A DNA stretch of 64,000 nucleotides from Triplophysa rosa (lineage: Eukaryota; Chordata; Actinopteri; Cypriniformes; Nemacheilidae): the NCBI RefSeq assembly GCF_024868665.1, contig NC_079900.1, positions 4,408,010 to 4,472,009 on the forward strand, in the 5' to 3' direction. The translations under genes and the position numbers were made by a program. Below, piece after piece: positions 34,894 to 46,181 of the stretch. How positions within the stretch are numbered: the stretch's first letter is position 1; the number at the start of each line of letters is the position of its first letter. The notes beneath the pieces are model-generated. The model had not been told where the DNA came from. It worked only from the letters and a program-made list of their open reading frames with translations, and ran no database searches.

Positions 34894-35736
34894 TCATGAA
34901 CGCTGTCCAGTGTGGATTTTCTTGTGCCACTCTAGACTTGTTTTTTGTATGAAACTCTTTCCGCACTGAGGACATGTGTATGGGCGCTCTCCAGTGTGAC
35001 GTCTCATGTGCACCCTGAGCGATGATTTCTCTTTCAAACGTTTTCCACATTGAGAACATGTGTACAGGCACTCTCCGGTGTGAATTCTCATGTGTCCCTC
35101 AAAATGACTTTTGTTTGTAAAACTCTTTCCACACTGAGGACATGTGTGTGGGCACTCTCCATGGTGAATTCTCACGTGTGTCTCAATATTTGATTTCTGT
35201 ATGAAACTCTTTCCACACTGAGGACATACATATGGGCACTCTCCAGTGTGAATTCTCATGTGGTCCTCAAGCGTTGATTTCCTGCTGAAACTCTTTCCAC
35301 ACTGAGAACATATGTACGGGCGCTCTTCAGTATGAATTCTCATGTGCACCTTAAGATTATTTTCCTGTGTGAAACTCTTTTCACACTGAGGACAGGCATA
35401 CGGGCGCTCTCCAGTGTGAATTCTTGTGTGCTTCTCCAGCGTTGTTTTCTGTTTGAAACTCTTACCACACTGAAGACATGTGTACGGGCGCTCTCCAGTG
35501 TGAATTCTCATGTGTACCTCAAGCGCTGTTTTCTGTACGAAACTCTTTCCACACTGAGAACATGTGTATGGGCGCTCTCCAGAGTGAATTCTAACGTGGT
35601 CCTCAAAATGACCTCTGTGTTTGAAACACTTCCCACACTGAGGACAGGTAAAATACTTGCCTGCTTCTGTTCTTTGATTTCTTTTTGGCGAGAAAATCTT
35701 GTTCTTCTGCACACTACTAGAAGACATTTCTAGCAT
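34894..35736 (-). CDS. Zinc-finger gene E, 9 fingers, fused-exon type without FiNZ leader
   Basis: 280 residues from [13 protein letters not shown]: basic linker (KRNQRTEAGK) then nine C2H2 fingers, all ligands present, ending HTGQRS. Upstream, the linker exon is joined straight to 5' UTR-like sequence at ggggaccact|gaaagtgatg, with no exon 1 and no intron, so the FiNZ leader is absent. A 15-codon upstream frame (atgaactggatg...) ends in TAA overlapping the chosen ATG (TAATG), an arrangement that permits reinitiation. An in-frame non-AUG extension (TTESDELDEVEKKHQC) is open but has no Met. Likely a nuclear DNA-binding protein; expression unproven. Confidence 0.75.
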   Translation of the reverse strand: MLEMSSSSVQKNKIFSPKRNQRTEAGKYFTCPQCGKCFKHRGHFEDHVRIHSGERPYTCSQCGKSFVQKTALEVHMRIHTGERPYTCLQCGKSFKQKTTLEKHTRIHTGERPYACPQCEKSFTQENNLKVHMRIHTEERPYICSQCGKSFSRKSTLEDHMRIHTGECPYVCPQCGKSFIQKSNIETHVRIHHGECPHTCPQCGKSFTNKSHFEGHMRIHTGECLYTCSQCGKRLKEKSSLRVHMRRHTGERPYTCPQCGKSFIQKTSLEWHKKIHTGQRS

Positions 35737-37046
35737 TACAAGATTCTGACACTGATGTTTCTTCTCAACTTCATCCAGTTCATCACTTTCAGTGGTCCCC
35801 TTTATTTGCAGGATTACAGGAGTTATTTCTCTATTTTTTTGTGAAAAGCTTTACTGAAAATCGCTGTGTGGTGTAGTGGAACAGACCTGCCAAAATAAAT
35901 AAATACATTTTCACATTAACAAAATATTTTAGCAAGAAATAAAAGGTTAAGAAAGATATTAATTAGGACGGACAGTATGTGGGCCGCAGGGTCAGTTTTA
36001 CTAGAGAAAAACTGACTCAAGTTAATTTAACTCTGAGTAGGTTGACTCTCACCCTGCATCCCATTTGTGAAATAGCAAAACAAAAAAATTATTTAAACTT
36101 GCCTGAATTTAGCAAATAACCGTGTCGTTATGCATCACATCTACAAATGGCTTAAATAGGTATTTATAGATAGATACAATTAATAAACATACGACCGTGA
36201 TTTAGTCTCAACTATAACAGTTAAAATAAGCTGAAAACATGAAATTTTGTTATGCTTCTACCTCAAACATTTCTGGACAAAATCCCGCTCTGCTGGCGCA
36301 GATTCTGTTGTTGCTGATATTACCGTAAATACAGTTATACGTGCCGCACACTCTTTCGTTGATCCGATATTACCGTAATGATAGTTATACACGCGCACTC
36401 CCACTGGTCCGCAGTCAAAACGAGTTCACTGATGTTTCATGATTACAACTGAAATCCCGCGGTCTGACTTACTATGACAGTGACGAAAAAAGAAGACAAA
36501 TACAAGTTTTCAGTCAACATTTTTTTTTGTGGATGTGCCTTACGGTGTTATTTATTTTGTTTCCAGTGCCGTGTGTTTTCCTCCGTCTTGTATTATATGG
36601 TTGAGCAGTAAAAAAAACCACGTGAGCCAAACTGAGTCCATCATCTTATGAAGGTTAAACAATCTAGTTGTGTGCTTGACTTTAATGTACTACCCGTATA
36701 AAGAAAATAAATTCATAAGAAAAAGCTAACTTACCTTCTTGAAGTGAAATAAATGTGTTGCTAGTAGCAGGAAATTCATCCGGTTAATAAAGGGCTCAGT
36801 GAAATAAAGAACACCGAGGAATCACAGCGACATGTGTGGAAACCTTAAAACACCTTCACCACACATTTATTTGCTGTTTACATACAGCAACAAAGAAAAT
36901 ATACTATTAGATTTATTATATGGCGAAAGATGTTAAACAACCACAACTGACAGCTGATTGTGAATATTTTAAATGAATTACACAGAATTTATCAGTCACT
37001 TTTGACGCTGGGATTGAGTGTATTATTATTGTCACCAAATAAATTC
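35737..37046. other. 5' region of gene E and spacer to gene D
   Basis: Contains 5' UTR-like sequence with the tgccaaaataaatac motif (35888) that precedes all units, then intron-like DNA, the leader module at 36250-36420 and spacer copied from 33140-34180. No other gene. Confidence 0.45.
36250..36420 (-). promoter_or_regulatory. Leader module, copy 2 (gene E)
   Basis: Candidate noncoding exon donor at 36262 (minus strand aaatgtttgag|gtagaagc), with gccagcagagcggg and two acggtaatat motifs upstream, in the same order as copy 1. Confidence 0.45.
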
Positions 37047-37380
37047 TTAAAGGGACAGTTCACCCAAATATGAAAATTCTGTCATCATTTACTCACACTC
37101 AGGTTGTTCCAAACCTGTATAAATTTCTTAGTTATGCTGAACACAAACAAAGATATTTGGAAGAATGTCAGTAATCAATCTCATTCCCAATTGTCTCCCA
37201 CAGTATTTATTTTCCCTACTATGCCAGGAAATGGGGGGACGGGATTTGTTTGGTTACTGACATTCTTCCAAATATTGTCCATTGCATTCAGCAGAACTTA
37301 GAAATGTACAGAGATTTGGAAGAAGCTGAGGGTGAGTAAATGATGACAGAAATTTCATTTGTGGTTAAACTATCCCTTTA
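37047..37380. mobile_element. TTAA-type MITE, best-preserved copy
   Basis: Left end TTAAAGGGACAGTTCACCC; right end (inverted) TAAAGGGATAGTTTAACC. The interior contains the inverted pair atatttggaagaatgtcag / ctgacattcttccaaatat. This is the widespread cyprinid element whose fragments also occur at 8285, 21117, 44060/45425, 58175 and 58960. Confidence 0.8.
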
Positions 37381-37639
37381 CGACTAATGACTTCATGTTT
37401 ACATGCAGGTAAGAACTGTGAATACAATATAAAGATTCTAAGAAAACAACAAGATTTTGTCACTCTGCTTCACATCTAAATCCCCATCTGTAAACAGCTT
37501 TGTGCTTTAATACATTACAGTTTGCATTGTAGACTATGTGTAATATTTGACTGAATTACAGAGCATATAGCTCTGAATTACTTTGTGACCTAATGCATTG
37601 AAAGCACGGAGAAACAAACTCTTTTCTAACTCTTATGGT
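37381..37639. other. 3' flank of gene D unit
   Basis: Aligns with 34015-34260. No gene seen. Confidence 0.4.
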
Positions 37640-37752
37640 GACAACTCTTTCCACGTTGAAGGCATGTCCGTAGACACTCTCAAGTGTGTATTTTCTTGGG
37701 CTAGTCTAGACTTGTCTTTTGTTTGAAACTCTTTCCGCACTGAGGACATATG
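37640..37752 (-). pseudogene. Detached last fingers of gene D
   Basis: Reads [15 protein letters not shown] followed by a stop, then PKKIHT-stop and a worn finger (QRGKSCHHK). It is continuous with gene D if the 37753-38583 insertion is removed. Confidence 0.75.
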
Positions 37753-38583
37753 AAGAGTTTGGTTCCAAAACGCTATAAATCCATTTTGATTAATTTGAGT
37801 AAAAATGTGTTTTCTTTACAAAGAAAGTGGCAAAATGAAAACCACTATTTTCTGTTTCAAATGTTCACATAGCATCTTAAGGTTCTAGTAACATAAAAAT
37901 TTCAAATCCAGATTTTTATTTTAAAAGATTTATTATAAAAACTGAATGCAATAAATCCATGACAATATGACATATTGAAACTGTTGAAAATACAAAACAA
38001 AGTGAGTTGATCCACATACGACAGCCTCTGAACTCAATACAATACTAATCTTACATACAGGCACAGCACTAAAAATACATTTAATCAGTCATCGCTCCTA
38101 AAATGAATTCAACGGGTCATCTTTTTAATGCTATACATTAGTGCCTCGTCTTCTTAATCTCCTCACATAAATGATTAGATTTCGATGTCTTACGTTTCTT
38201 CCCCACCGCAGAAACCAGCACAGGTTCATCAATACCGTGTAAATTATTCTTTTTGTTTGTTTGTTTGTTGAACACAAAGTACAAAGTAGATCAGGGAAAC
38301 TAGGATGCTGACTGTATTCAGGGCACCACCATTACTGTTTACAGTGCGTGGAATGGTGCGCTCTGATTGGTTGAGCGGATATATCGCATTCTGCAGAGAA
38401 GTGAGACTGCCGTATATGGCGTTTGGAAAAAAGGGAGAAAACATGACAGAATAACACGGCGGATATCGCATTTTGCGTAAAATTAAAAAGTGACTTTTCA
38501 ATACCGACCCGATACAATACTGATTTTGGCGGAAACTCTTTATTTTTTAAATGGCGTTTATAGCGTTTTGGAACCAAACTTTT
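37753..38583. mobile_element. 831-bp DNA transposon inserted in the gene D finger array
   Basis: The inverted ends share AGTTTGGTTCCAAAACGCTA. CATATG flanks both sides (37747-37752 and 38584-38589) where sister genes have one acatatgta, so CATATG is the probable target duplication. No transposase; internal TTTG repeat at 38249-38268. The superfamily is not certain. Confidence 0.85.
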
Positions 38584-40069
38584 CATATGTATGGCCGCTC
38601 TCCAGTGTGAATTCTCATATGAACCTTAAGCGTTAATTTCTCTTTGAAACTTTTTCCACACTGAGGACATGTGTATGGGCGCTCTCCAGTGTGAATTCCA
38701 ATGTGTCCCTCAAAATTACTTTTGTTTGTAAAACTCTTTCCACACTGAGAACATGTGTATGGGTGCTCTTCTGTGTGAATTCTCATGTGCATCTTCAGGT
38801 TATTTTCCTGTGCGAAACTCTTTCCACACTGAGAACACGCATACGGGCGCTCTCCAGTGTGAATTCTCATGTGCTGCCCAAGCGTTGTTTTGCGTTTGAA
38901 ACCCTTTCCACACTGAGGACATGTGTATGGGCGCTCTCCAGTGTGAATTCTCATGTGCACTTTAAGATGACTTTTCTGTATAAAACTCTTTCCACAAGGA
39001 TGGCATGTGTATGGGCGCTCTCCATTGTGAATTCTCACATGCTCTTCAAGCGTTGATTTGTATTTGAAACTCTTTCCACACTGAGAACATGTGTATGGAC
39101 GCTCTTCATTGTGAATTCTCATGTGCACATCAAGAATTGTTTTGTGCTTGAAACTCTTTCCACAATGAGAACATGTGTATGGGCGCTCTTCCAAGTGACT
39201 TTTCATGTGCACCCCAAGCGCTGATTTTTGTTTGAAACTCTTTCCACACTGAGAACACGTGTGTGGGCGCTCTTCAGTGTGAATTCTCATGTGCTCCACA
39301 AGTGTCAATTTGTGTTTTAAACTCTTTCCACACTGAGAACATGTGTATGGGCGCTCTCCAGTGTGAATTTTTATGTGCGCCCCAAGCGCTGATTTGTGCT
39401 TGAAACTCTTTTCACACTGAGGACATGTGTATGGGCGCTCTCCAGTGTGAATTCTTATGTGCTCCCCAAGCGCTGATTTGTGCTTGAAACTCTTTTCACA
39501 CTGAGGACATGTGAATTTGCGCTCTTCAGCGTGAATTCTCATGTGCACATCAAGAGTTGTTTTGCGATTGAAACTCTTTCCACACTGAGAACATGAGTAT
39601 GGTCGTTCTCCAGTGTGAATTCTCATGTGCTCCTCAAGATAATGTTTTCGTTTGTAACTCTTTTCACACTGAGGGCAGGTGAAAGACTTGCCTGCTTCTG
39701 TCCTTTGCTTCTTGTTCTTCTGCAAACTACTAGAAGAGATTTCTAGTATAAGAAAATTCTGAGGTTTCTTACACTGATGTTTCTCCTCATCTTCATTCAG
39801 TTCATCGCCTTCATCTTTTAACAAATCTAAAATGAAATGCATTTTATATTATTGATTACAATTAAGTGTTTTTGCATTCCCATGACCATTAAATCATAAC
39901 AAAGTCTTAGATACATGCTATACTTCTATAAGGTAGGTACCACTCCTATGATCTAAATTTAAATGACTAAATTTCTCACCAATCATTTTTGAAGAATCAA
40001 GAATGGACACCAACCTCTTTGTTCCTCAGTATCTTCATATTTAATTCTGCATGTGTCTGGATCACTCAT
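38583..40069 (-). CDS. Zinc-finger gene D, FiNZ-type, 13 fingers, C-terminus set by a transposon
   Basis: 432 residues in two coding exons. Exon 1 (40015-40069) codes MSDPDTCRIKYEDTEEQR and ends at the conserved G|gttggt donor; exon 2 (38583-39826) begins DLLKDEGDELNEDEEKHQC, then a basic linker and 13 C2H2 fingers with intact ligands. Fingers 3 and 4 (FKHKSALG) are a tandem pair. The stop is TGA at 38583-38585, made of two bases of the finger codon TGT plus the terminal base of the inserted transposon, so the insertion fixes the protein end at HTGERPYI. Upstream (41230-41300) is a candidate noncoding exon with donor atcaaag|gtaacc. FiNZ-family nuclear regulator by inference; closest relative in the window is gene I. 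Confidence 0.85.
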
Positions 40070-42030
40070 GTCTTCAATTGTTCACAAGACTGTGTCACAC
40101 TGGATTTGCTTTATTAGCACGTTTGAATGAAGTGGCCCCTTCACTTGCAGGATTATAGGAATTATTCTGGTATTTATTGAATACCTCTGTGTGGTATGTT
40201 GGAACAGACCTGCCAAAATAAATACATTTTCATATTAGCAACCTTTAAGAAAAAAGTTAATTAGGACAGAAGCTCTGATATTACAATTCACCATGGCAAC
40301 AATAGGTCTGCATATGTTAAAAAACACAACTGCAGAAAGTCCTCAAGAGCGTTGCACACTTTCTCTACTATTCTTGAAATGTGAAATCATACATGATGAA
40401 AATATTAATTTTAAAAAAATGTATTTTATAATCACAAAATGCAAAAGAGTTGGTGCGTTTTGAAATCAGTTTGTAATTGTAATGTCATTTTATTTTTAGG
40501 AATTAATTTTATGATTTAAAAGTGGGAGTGGGATCTTCAATACTAATTGCACCCTCACACTCTACTTGGCTGATTTTTGCAAAAAAGTTTACATTGGGCT
40601 AGAGACACAGCACAAGCCGGTCAATTTTTCTTCCGCTTCAACCCATGAATATTTAAACCACCTCTCAACAGAAGAAAAACTAAGATTTAAACACATGTTT
40701 GTGCAATTGTGATCCAAATACAGCTCCTGGCGCACTATTTTAGTCACTAAACATCTATTTTGTGGAGAATACCTCGCCTTATACTACCGTGATTATATTA
40801 ATATTATATTGCATTGTATTGTATTATATTATAATATAATTTTACTGACAAACAATAAAGCTCAGTCTAAACACAAATGTAATACTTTGAGCTGTCTTAA
40901 CTGAATATAACTTGCCCTGACATATCTTAAAATATAGACAAAATATTGAACAAAAGCGACTTAAATAGCCTAAATTAACGAAGGCATAGTCCTGGCTTAG
41001 GCTAAACCTTGTCTATAAAACCGGGCCATAGTATTACACAATGAACGAATAAAAGTGTAAAAGGATTTGCAAATCATTGCAATTTCACTTTATTTACTGT
41101 ACGTCTAACAATGCCTCACAAAACTTTAGCTAGCTTTAGCTAGTAGCCTAAGTGTAACTAAATACACGAGTTGGCTGCCTCGTCTGAAACAACAATCCAG
41201 GTAAGAAAATTACATCAAGATATGATACATGGCTAAAAATACACACATTTAAATACCCGGTGTTCACGTGAGGTTACCTTTGATGACGTGTTTACTGCAA
41301 ATACGAGTGTACTATGGTCGCTGCCATTGTTTCCCCTTCCTGTGAACCGAGGCACGTTTATGACACAAAATCCACAAATTCCTCCTGTCTCGGTTTTCCT
41401 TCTAGGGATTTTGTAGAAGCAACGCTCAGGCATGTCCTCGTCGGTTGGTGAATTTTATTGCACAACATTTATTTAGTATTTAGGCGCAACGAAAAAAAAA
41501 CAATTTTTGTAATCTGGCAGACAGAGAGCGTCGTGTCGTGTCGTCTCGTCTTGCCTTCCATCGGGGCGTACACCTAGTGCATGACGTCACATACAAACTA
41601 TGACGTCTATAGCCTGGGTCTGACAGCACTGTCGCGGACGATTATATTACACCTGCGTGGCTTTATGGATTGTTTTCTAAAATGGAAGAGAACAAAAAAA
41701 AACGCTTATCACGTTTATTTATTCCGCTTAATACAATTATTTAAAATGCTGTATGTAATATTCGTTTAATCTCTTTTTTCTCAGAAAGTAGAAAATAACT
41801 CAACAGGAACACATAAACGTACTTTCATTAACGCCCACTCCTCCAACTGATTCTAATCAGGCGGTTTTTCACGTTCCCTGCGTTCAATCAGCATACTATC
41901 CGTCCTAATAGTATTCGAAAGTAGAATCAGTATGTCCCAAATCGTAGAATGTTGAAAATAGTATTCCAAAGATTCACGGACGGTCTACTACTTCCGGTAG
42001 AAATTCGAAGTGCAGAATGACGCACACTCT
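39953..42030. repeat. Arm 1 of a large inverted duplication
   Basis: The 5' half and upstream region of gene D (exon 1, leader, upstream DNA) is repeated in inverted orientation at 49960-50319 plus 53492-55024. Long runs are nearly identical, such as the leader around 41290-41420 against 53590-53760. Arm 2 is split by an insertion. Confidence 0.9.
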
Positions 42031-42384
42031 GACGGCTGAGAGTCAAAAGTAAAATGTGGTGCAAAATGACAATGACCCTTACAGAGCTAGTCTGTCACGT
42101 CATACTCAAAAAGACTTGAGGCTATAAAGATACATTAACCAAGGACTAACTTGAGGGTATGAATACTTATGCAATGTACTTATTTATTAAGTAGCAACAT
42201 GTGAAAAAAATGAATGGGTTGAATAGCCTAGTTTTTACAGGCACTGTTTATGTCTACTATGTATACAGTCTGTACATGTAGGCCTATATGCTTAGAACCA
42301 CAGGTTGCAGCAAGAAAAATAAACAATATCACCATCATCTTGGTAAGTAAATTAACAGCAAATCTAAGGTCATTTTAAGGTGAA
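42031..42384. other. 3' flank of unit F, no gene seen
   Basis: The last 90 bases (accacaggttgcagc, 42297) align with 34771 and other unit 3' flanks. No gene. Confidence 0.4.
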
Positions 42385-42740
42385 AACTCTTTCCATACTG
42401 AAGGCATGTTCATGGACGCTCTCTAGTCTGAATTCTTATGTGCTCCACACGATTTGATTTGTGCCTGAAACTCTTTCCACACTGAGGACATGTGTATGGG
42501 CGCTCTCCAGTGTGAATTCTCATGTGTGCCCCAATCACTGATTTCAATTTGAAACTCTTTCCACACTGAGGGCTGGCAGAAGACTTGCCTGCTTCTGTTC
42601 TTTGCTTTCTTTATGGAAAGAAAGTCTTGCTGTTCTGCAAACTACAAGAAGATATTTCTATCTAAACCAGATTCGGAGGTTTCACTGATGTTTCTCCTCA
42701 ACATTCAGTTCATTACTTTCAGTGGCCCATTTACTCGCAG
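42385..42740 (-). pseudogene. Zinc-finger unit F, dead, about 2.5 fingers
   Basis: Remnant fingers [18 protein letters not shown] and [18 protein letters not shown] (second His lost), then RERP-stop and a worn third finger. The linker has lost bases at several points and has no usable Met. It shows the fused UTR-linker join seen in gene E (tttcagtggcccattt). Confidence 0.8.
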
Positions 42741-43869
42741 GATTCTAAGAAATATTTGTACATTTTTTTGTGAATGGCTTCACTGAACATCGTTGTGTGG
42801 TATGGTGGAACAGACCTGCCAAAATAAACATATGTTCACATTAAAAATATATTATTTAGGACAGACGTATGCAAATTGGCCATTTCGGTTTAAGCAGTTT
42901 TTCTTTCTTCTTCGCAACAAAAAATCTCTGTCCACACGAAAACGCAAAAACACGCTGTAAAGCGCTGTCAAGAGCACGGCATACCAAAGGGGGTGCCGCT
43001 CTAACTGTAAAGCCATGTTGGCCAATCAGAAGCCTGAATAAAGGTTACTACCTGTTCCAATAAGCTAAAAACTGGCTACACGACAACACTACAACTGGAG
43101 TTTATGAAAATCTTCACCCTGGCAGGAGTTTTAAAAAATGTCATCCTGCATTCCAATTAGCATAATATTCGTCCTAAATAGTAAAAACTTAAATTAGTAT
43201 GGCCCAATGTTGAAACAATAAAGTAAGAAATAAAGAATTAAGAAATATTTAATTGTAAAGAGGAAATGTATTTTAATGTGTCTAACTGTAAACCACTTTC
43301 TTTTTATGTTTGTATGTCACAATACTGCTACACACACCAAAAAAGTATAGCCTCCTTTTTCAGGCTAAACAGTAAAACAAATTCAAAATGACCCAAGAGC
43401 ACTGCTTGCTTGCTGAACAAACCTGTTAAGTAATCCCAGAGCGAGCGTGCTTTTTATGTAGGTTTCTGTGATAGGGTTTTGTGAAATATTAAAACAAATT
43501 CATTCGACTTTAGCAAATAACCTTTATTATGTATCATATCTGCAGATGGCTTGAAAAGGTCTTTAGAGTTAAATACAATTGATAAAAATACGACCGTGAT
43601 TTAGTCTAATCTATAACAATTAAAATAACCTGAAAAAAACATTTTGTTCAGCTTTTACCTCCAAAAATCTGCTCGGTTAGCGCAGCTTCTCTGTTGTTGC
43701 TGATATTACCGTAAATACAAGTGTACAAGTGCCATACACTCTTTCATTGGCCTAATATTACCGTAATGACAGCTATACACGAGCAATTGCACACGTCCGC
43801 AGTGAAAAACGCGATGGATACAGATCACACAGCTGTTTCACAATTGACAGCTGACATCCTGTCTGGGAC
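42741..43869. other. 5' region of unit F
   Basis: 5' UTR-like sequence with tgccaaaataaac (42816), sequence shared with 26930-27120, and the leader module copy 3. A (plus) stretch at 42920-43080 resembles part of a DNA element (gccaatcagaagcctgaat). No gene. Confidence 0.4.
43645..43815 (-). promoter_or_regulatory. Leader module, copy 3 (unit F)
   Basis: Candidate donor at 43659 (minus-strand gag|gtaaaagc), agagaagctgcgctaacc and two acggtaatat motifs, as in the other copies, although its gene is dead. Confidence 0.4.
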
Positions 43870-44118
43870 AGCTGTTGATGAGCCTTATCAATATGGACTT
43901 CGAGGCAGCTATGAGCAAGAAAAGGTGAGGAGGCTTGAAGAATAAATGTTTTAATTGCAATTTATTCACAAAGTTAATAGTGCACACTACAATCAAAGTA
44001 CAAATAATGAGGGTCCAAGGCTTGTTTTTCAGCAAACTGTTGCACATCATTGTGTCACTTTTGGTGTCCTGTCTTCCAAATATCTTTCTTTAGAATTTTT
44101 TTACAGATTTGGGCCAAC

Positions 44119-45424
44119 TTAAAGCGGCAGTCCGTAGGATTGACCTCTTTGTCGCCATCTCAGTTTGTAAATTGCTACTGCAGGTGATGTGCGGAGATAT
44201 TTATTTACGTGAGTTGTGATTCGGCACTGCTCAACCTCGCGGATGAGTCTGATGTTTTGAGTCGTGGCCTGTGACAGTGCAGCGGTGAGAATCTTCACTG
44301 TACATCAGTAGCGCATAATAAACACAGATAACATGCCAGATGATATAACACGAAACAAATAAGAACATAAACACACAAAAACAGCGCAAATGGAGGCTGT
44401 GTTGAAGTGTTTTGATATTATTTAGGGTGCTGTGTCATTTTGTTATTTCTCATGGGAACTCCCGTAACGCGAACCGGACAGAAAATCCCCGAATGCGGGT
44501 CTCAAATGCTGACAGGCACGGTCATAAATAATTGTGCATCATACAACTATATATAACGTTACTATATGCAAAGCCTTGCCATCATATCCGGGATATAAGT
44601 CCGTAAATTTGAGTAAAATCACAGGCTTCACTTGTCCGTGCTAATTCGCGCCACATGAAATACAGATGTGGGGGGTCATTTCTAAATCACACGAGGTCCC
44701 CAGATAATACTAATCCCGTGCGAATAGGGCTTAAGTTACATTTATCATAATAAACATAAAGAGAGCAAGAACAACCGATGAAACTGTACCCGTCTATATT
44801 AACACAAGTGCGCTACGGTCTTTGTGTTATCTATTGAAATATTGAAATGTCTTACCTGTTCAGAAGAAATAAAGCGATGTCTGCATCCGTTTATGCTTTC
44901 AGATCACGGAGTTCCCGCCACCTTTGAAATGCCTTGCCAATATTAATTCTTGTTTTCGCACGAGTCCGATCACATTCCCCGTTTCTTTGTAAACCGCCTT
45001 CAGTTCGTTCTTTCATGTTTTTCACAAATGATGAATCTCCAGATGTCAACACCGCTTGGCGTTTAAAAGTAAAAGTACTAAACGCCGCCATAAATAATAC
45101 GAAACGTTGTATGAAATCCTACCCAACAGTTGTGAGTACACGCTACAAATCGCCTGTCACTCGCAGCATACACGCGCTGGCTAGCAGCCGGATCCTCTTC
45201 GTTCTGTGTACGAATGTGACGAAATGACGCACAGACGAGAGACACCAGGATCTCTGGAAAAGTCGACCCGACAGGGCAAATTACAAACCATTATTATAAG
45301 CTTTCCGTGGTGAATCCAGCAAGGGTATAGTGACACCGTTTTAAACACCGTTCTTTCATGTACTTGCTCAATAACTGGTTTTAGCTCATTTTTACTCCAA
45401 AAATCTTGCTGACTGCCGCTTTAA
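44119..45424. mobile_element. 1.3-kb TTAA-flanked DNA transposon
   Basis: TTAA at each edge with inverted ends AGCGGCAGTC / GACTGCCGCT. The minus strand at 44891-45091 codes a 66-residue exon-like frame (MAAFSTFTFK... and RINIGKAFQRWRELRDLKA), a motif I associate with uncharacterised transposon-linked proteins of zebrafish. The inverted partner at about 58225-58235 is an empty site (actcaccctaaag). TTAA choice suggests Kolobok or piggyBac; not resolved. Confidence 0.8.
44891..45091 (-). CDS. Short transposon-borne frame, possible first exon
   Basis: 66 codons from ATG at 45091, lying wholly within the TTAA element. The C-terminal half contains RTRAKTRINIGKAFQRWREL, predicted helical and basic. 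No complete domain; it would have to splice to an exon that is missing here. Function unknown. Confidence 0.35.
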   Translation of the reverse strand: MAAFSTFTFKRQAVLTSGDSSFVKNMKERTEGGLQRNGECDRTRAKTRINIGKAFQRWRELRDLKA

Positions 45425-45660
45425 GGGTGAGTAACTGAAGACCAAATTTTCATGTTTGGGTGTAGTATCCCTTTAATGTGAAATCAGCTATAGACTGATT
45501 TCACGCCGCCTCCATTTTTAAATCAAAAGCTTTCGATTTCAACATGGCAGCGGAGTGAAATCAGTCTATGGTAATCATGGTATCAAATACACTTTATTAT
45601 GCAAATAAACATACATTTACATCACCTTTCTACAGCCTCTCAAAGTGAACAGTAATACAC

Positions 45661-46014
45661 AATAAACATGTGTTGGCTCATTTAACTGGAACATTCTCTC
45701 ACCACATCTTCGGGAAAGTAATAGCTGTGATCGTTGAATTACACATAATGTAACAGACGACCTAAACTACTGTGCAAAAAAATTATTAATGCATAAATTC
45801 TTCAATTCATGCTTAACTTACAAGTGTAAGCATCATTTTAAAGACTGTTTGATCTGAAGAGTGTGCTCTTATGTTTTCCATAGCACTTTAACGTGACGCA
45901 GGAAACTCGTTCGGCCCAGCGTCAAAGAAAATCTCAGGCACCAAATACTTCAGAACACCCCGCAGGTGGAGGTTTGAGGTTATTGCCTCAGCGTGGCTTG
46001 CCTATAGAACTGCA
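45661..46014. other. No gene recognised
   Basis: AT-rich 3' flank of gene G. Nothing identified. Confidence 0.35.
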
Positions 46015-46150
46015 GCTAATGTCCTTGAGGGGTCCAGCCAGTGCTTGAACCCAATTGAACATCTCTGTAGAAATCTAAAAATGTCTGTCTACTGATGGTC
46101 ATTCAACCTGATAGAGTTCGAGGGGATCTGAGGAAGAAAATTGTGAAATG
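46015..46150 (+). pseudogene. Tc1-like transposase relic
   Basis: Reads ANVLEGSSQCLNPIEHLCRN, then LKMSVY-stop-WSFNLIEFEGI-stop. The LNPIEHLW-like block is the hallmark after the second Asp of Tc1 transposases. Stops and the short length mark a dead fragment lying against the 3' end of gene G. Confidence 0.6.
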
Positions 46151-46181
46151 CAGATGTGTACTCGTTCCACACTAAAGTTGT

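Larger units (their letters stand above)
43870..45660. repeat. Arm of a second inverted duplication (partner 57905-58490)
   Basis: 43870-44118 and 45425-45660 match 57905-58490 in inverted orientation (gtatttgataccatgattacca; gtacaaataatgagggtc). The partner lacks the 1.3-kb element at 44119-45424. Confidence 0.8.

Noticed and set aside
41233..41433. Matching open frames at 41.2 kb (minus) and 53.6 kb (plus)
   Set aside because: Their similarity is explained by the inverted duplication; they overlap the noncoding leader of gene D and have no domain.
44934..45227. 97-codon plus-strand frame in the TTAA element
   Set aside because: It lies antisense to the more protein-like minus-strand frame at 44891-45091.
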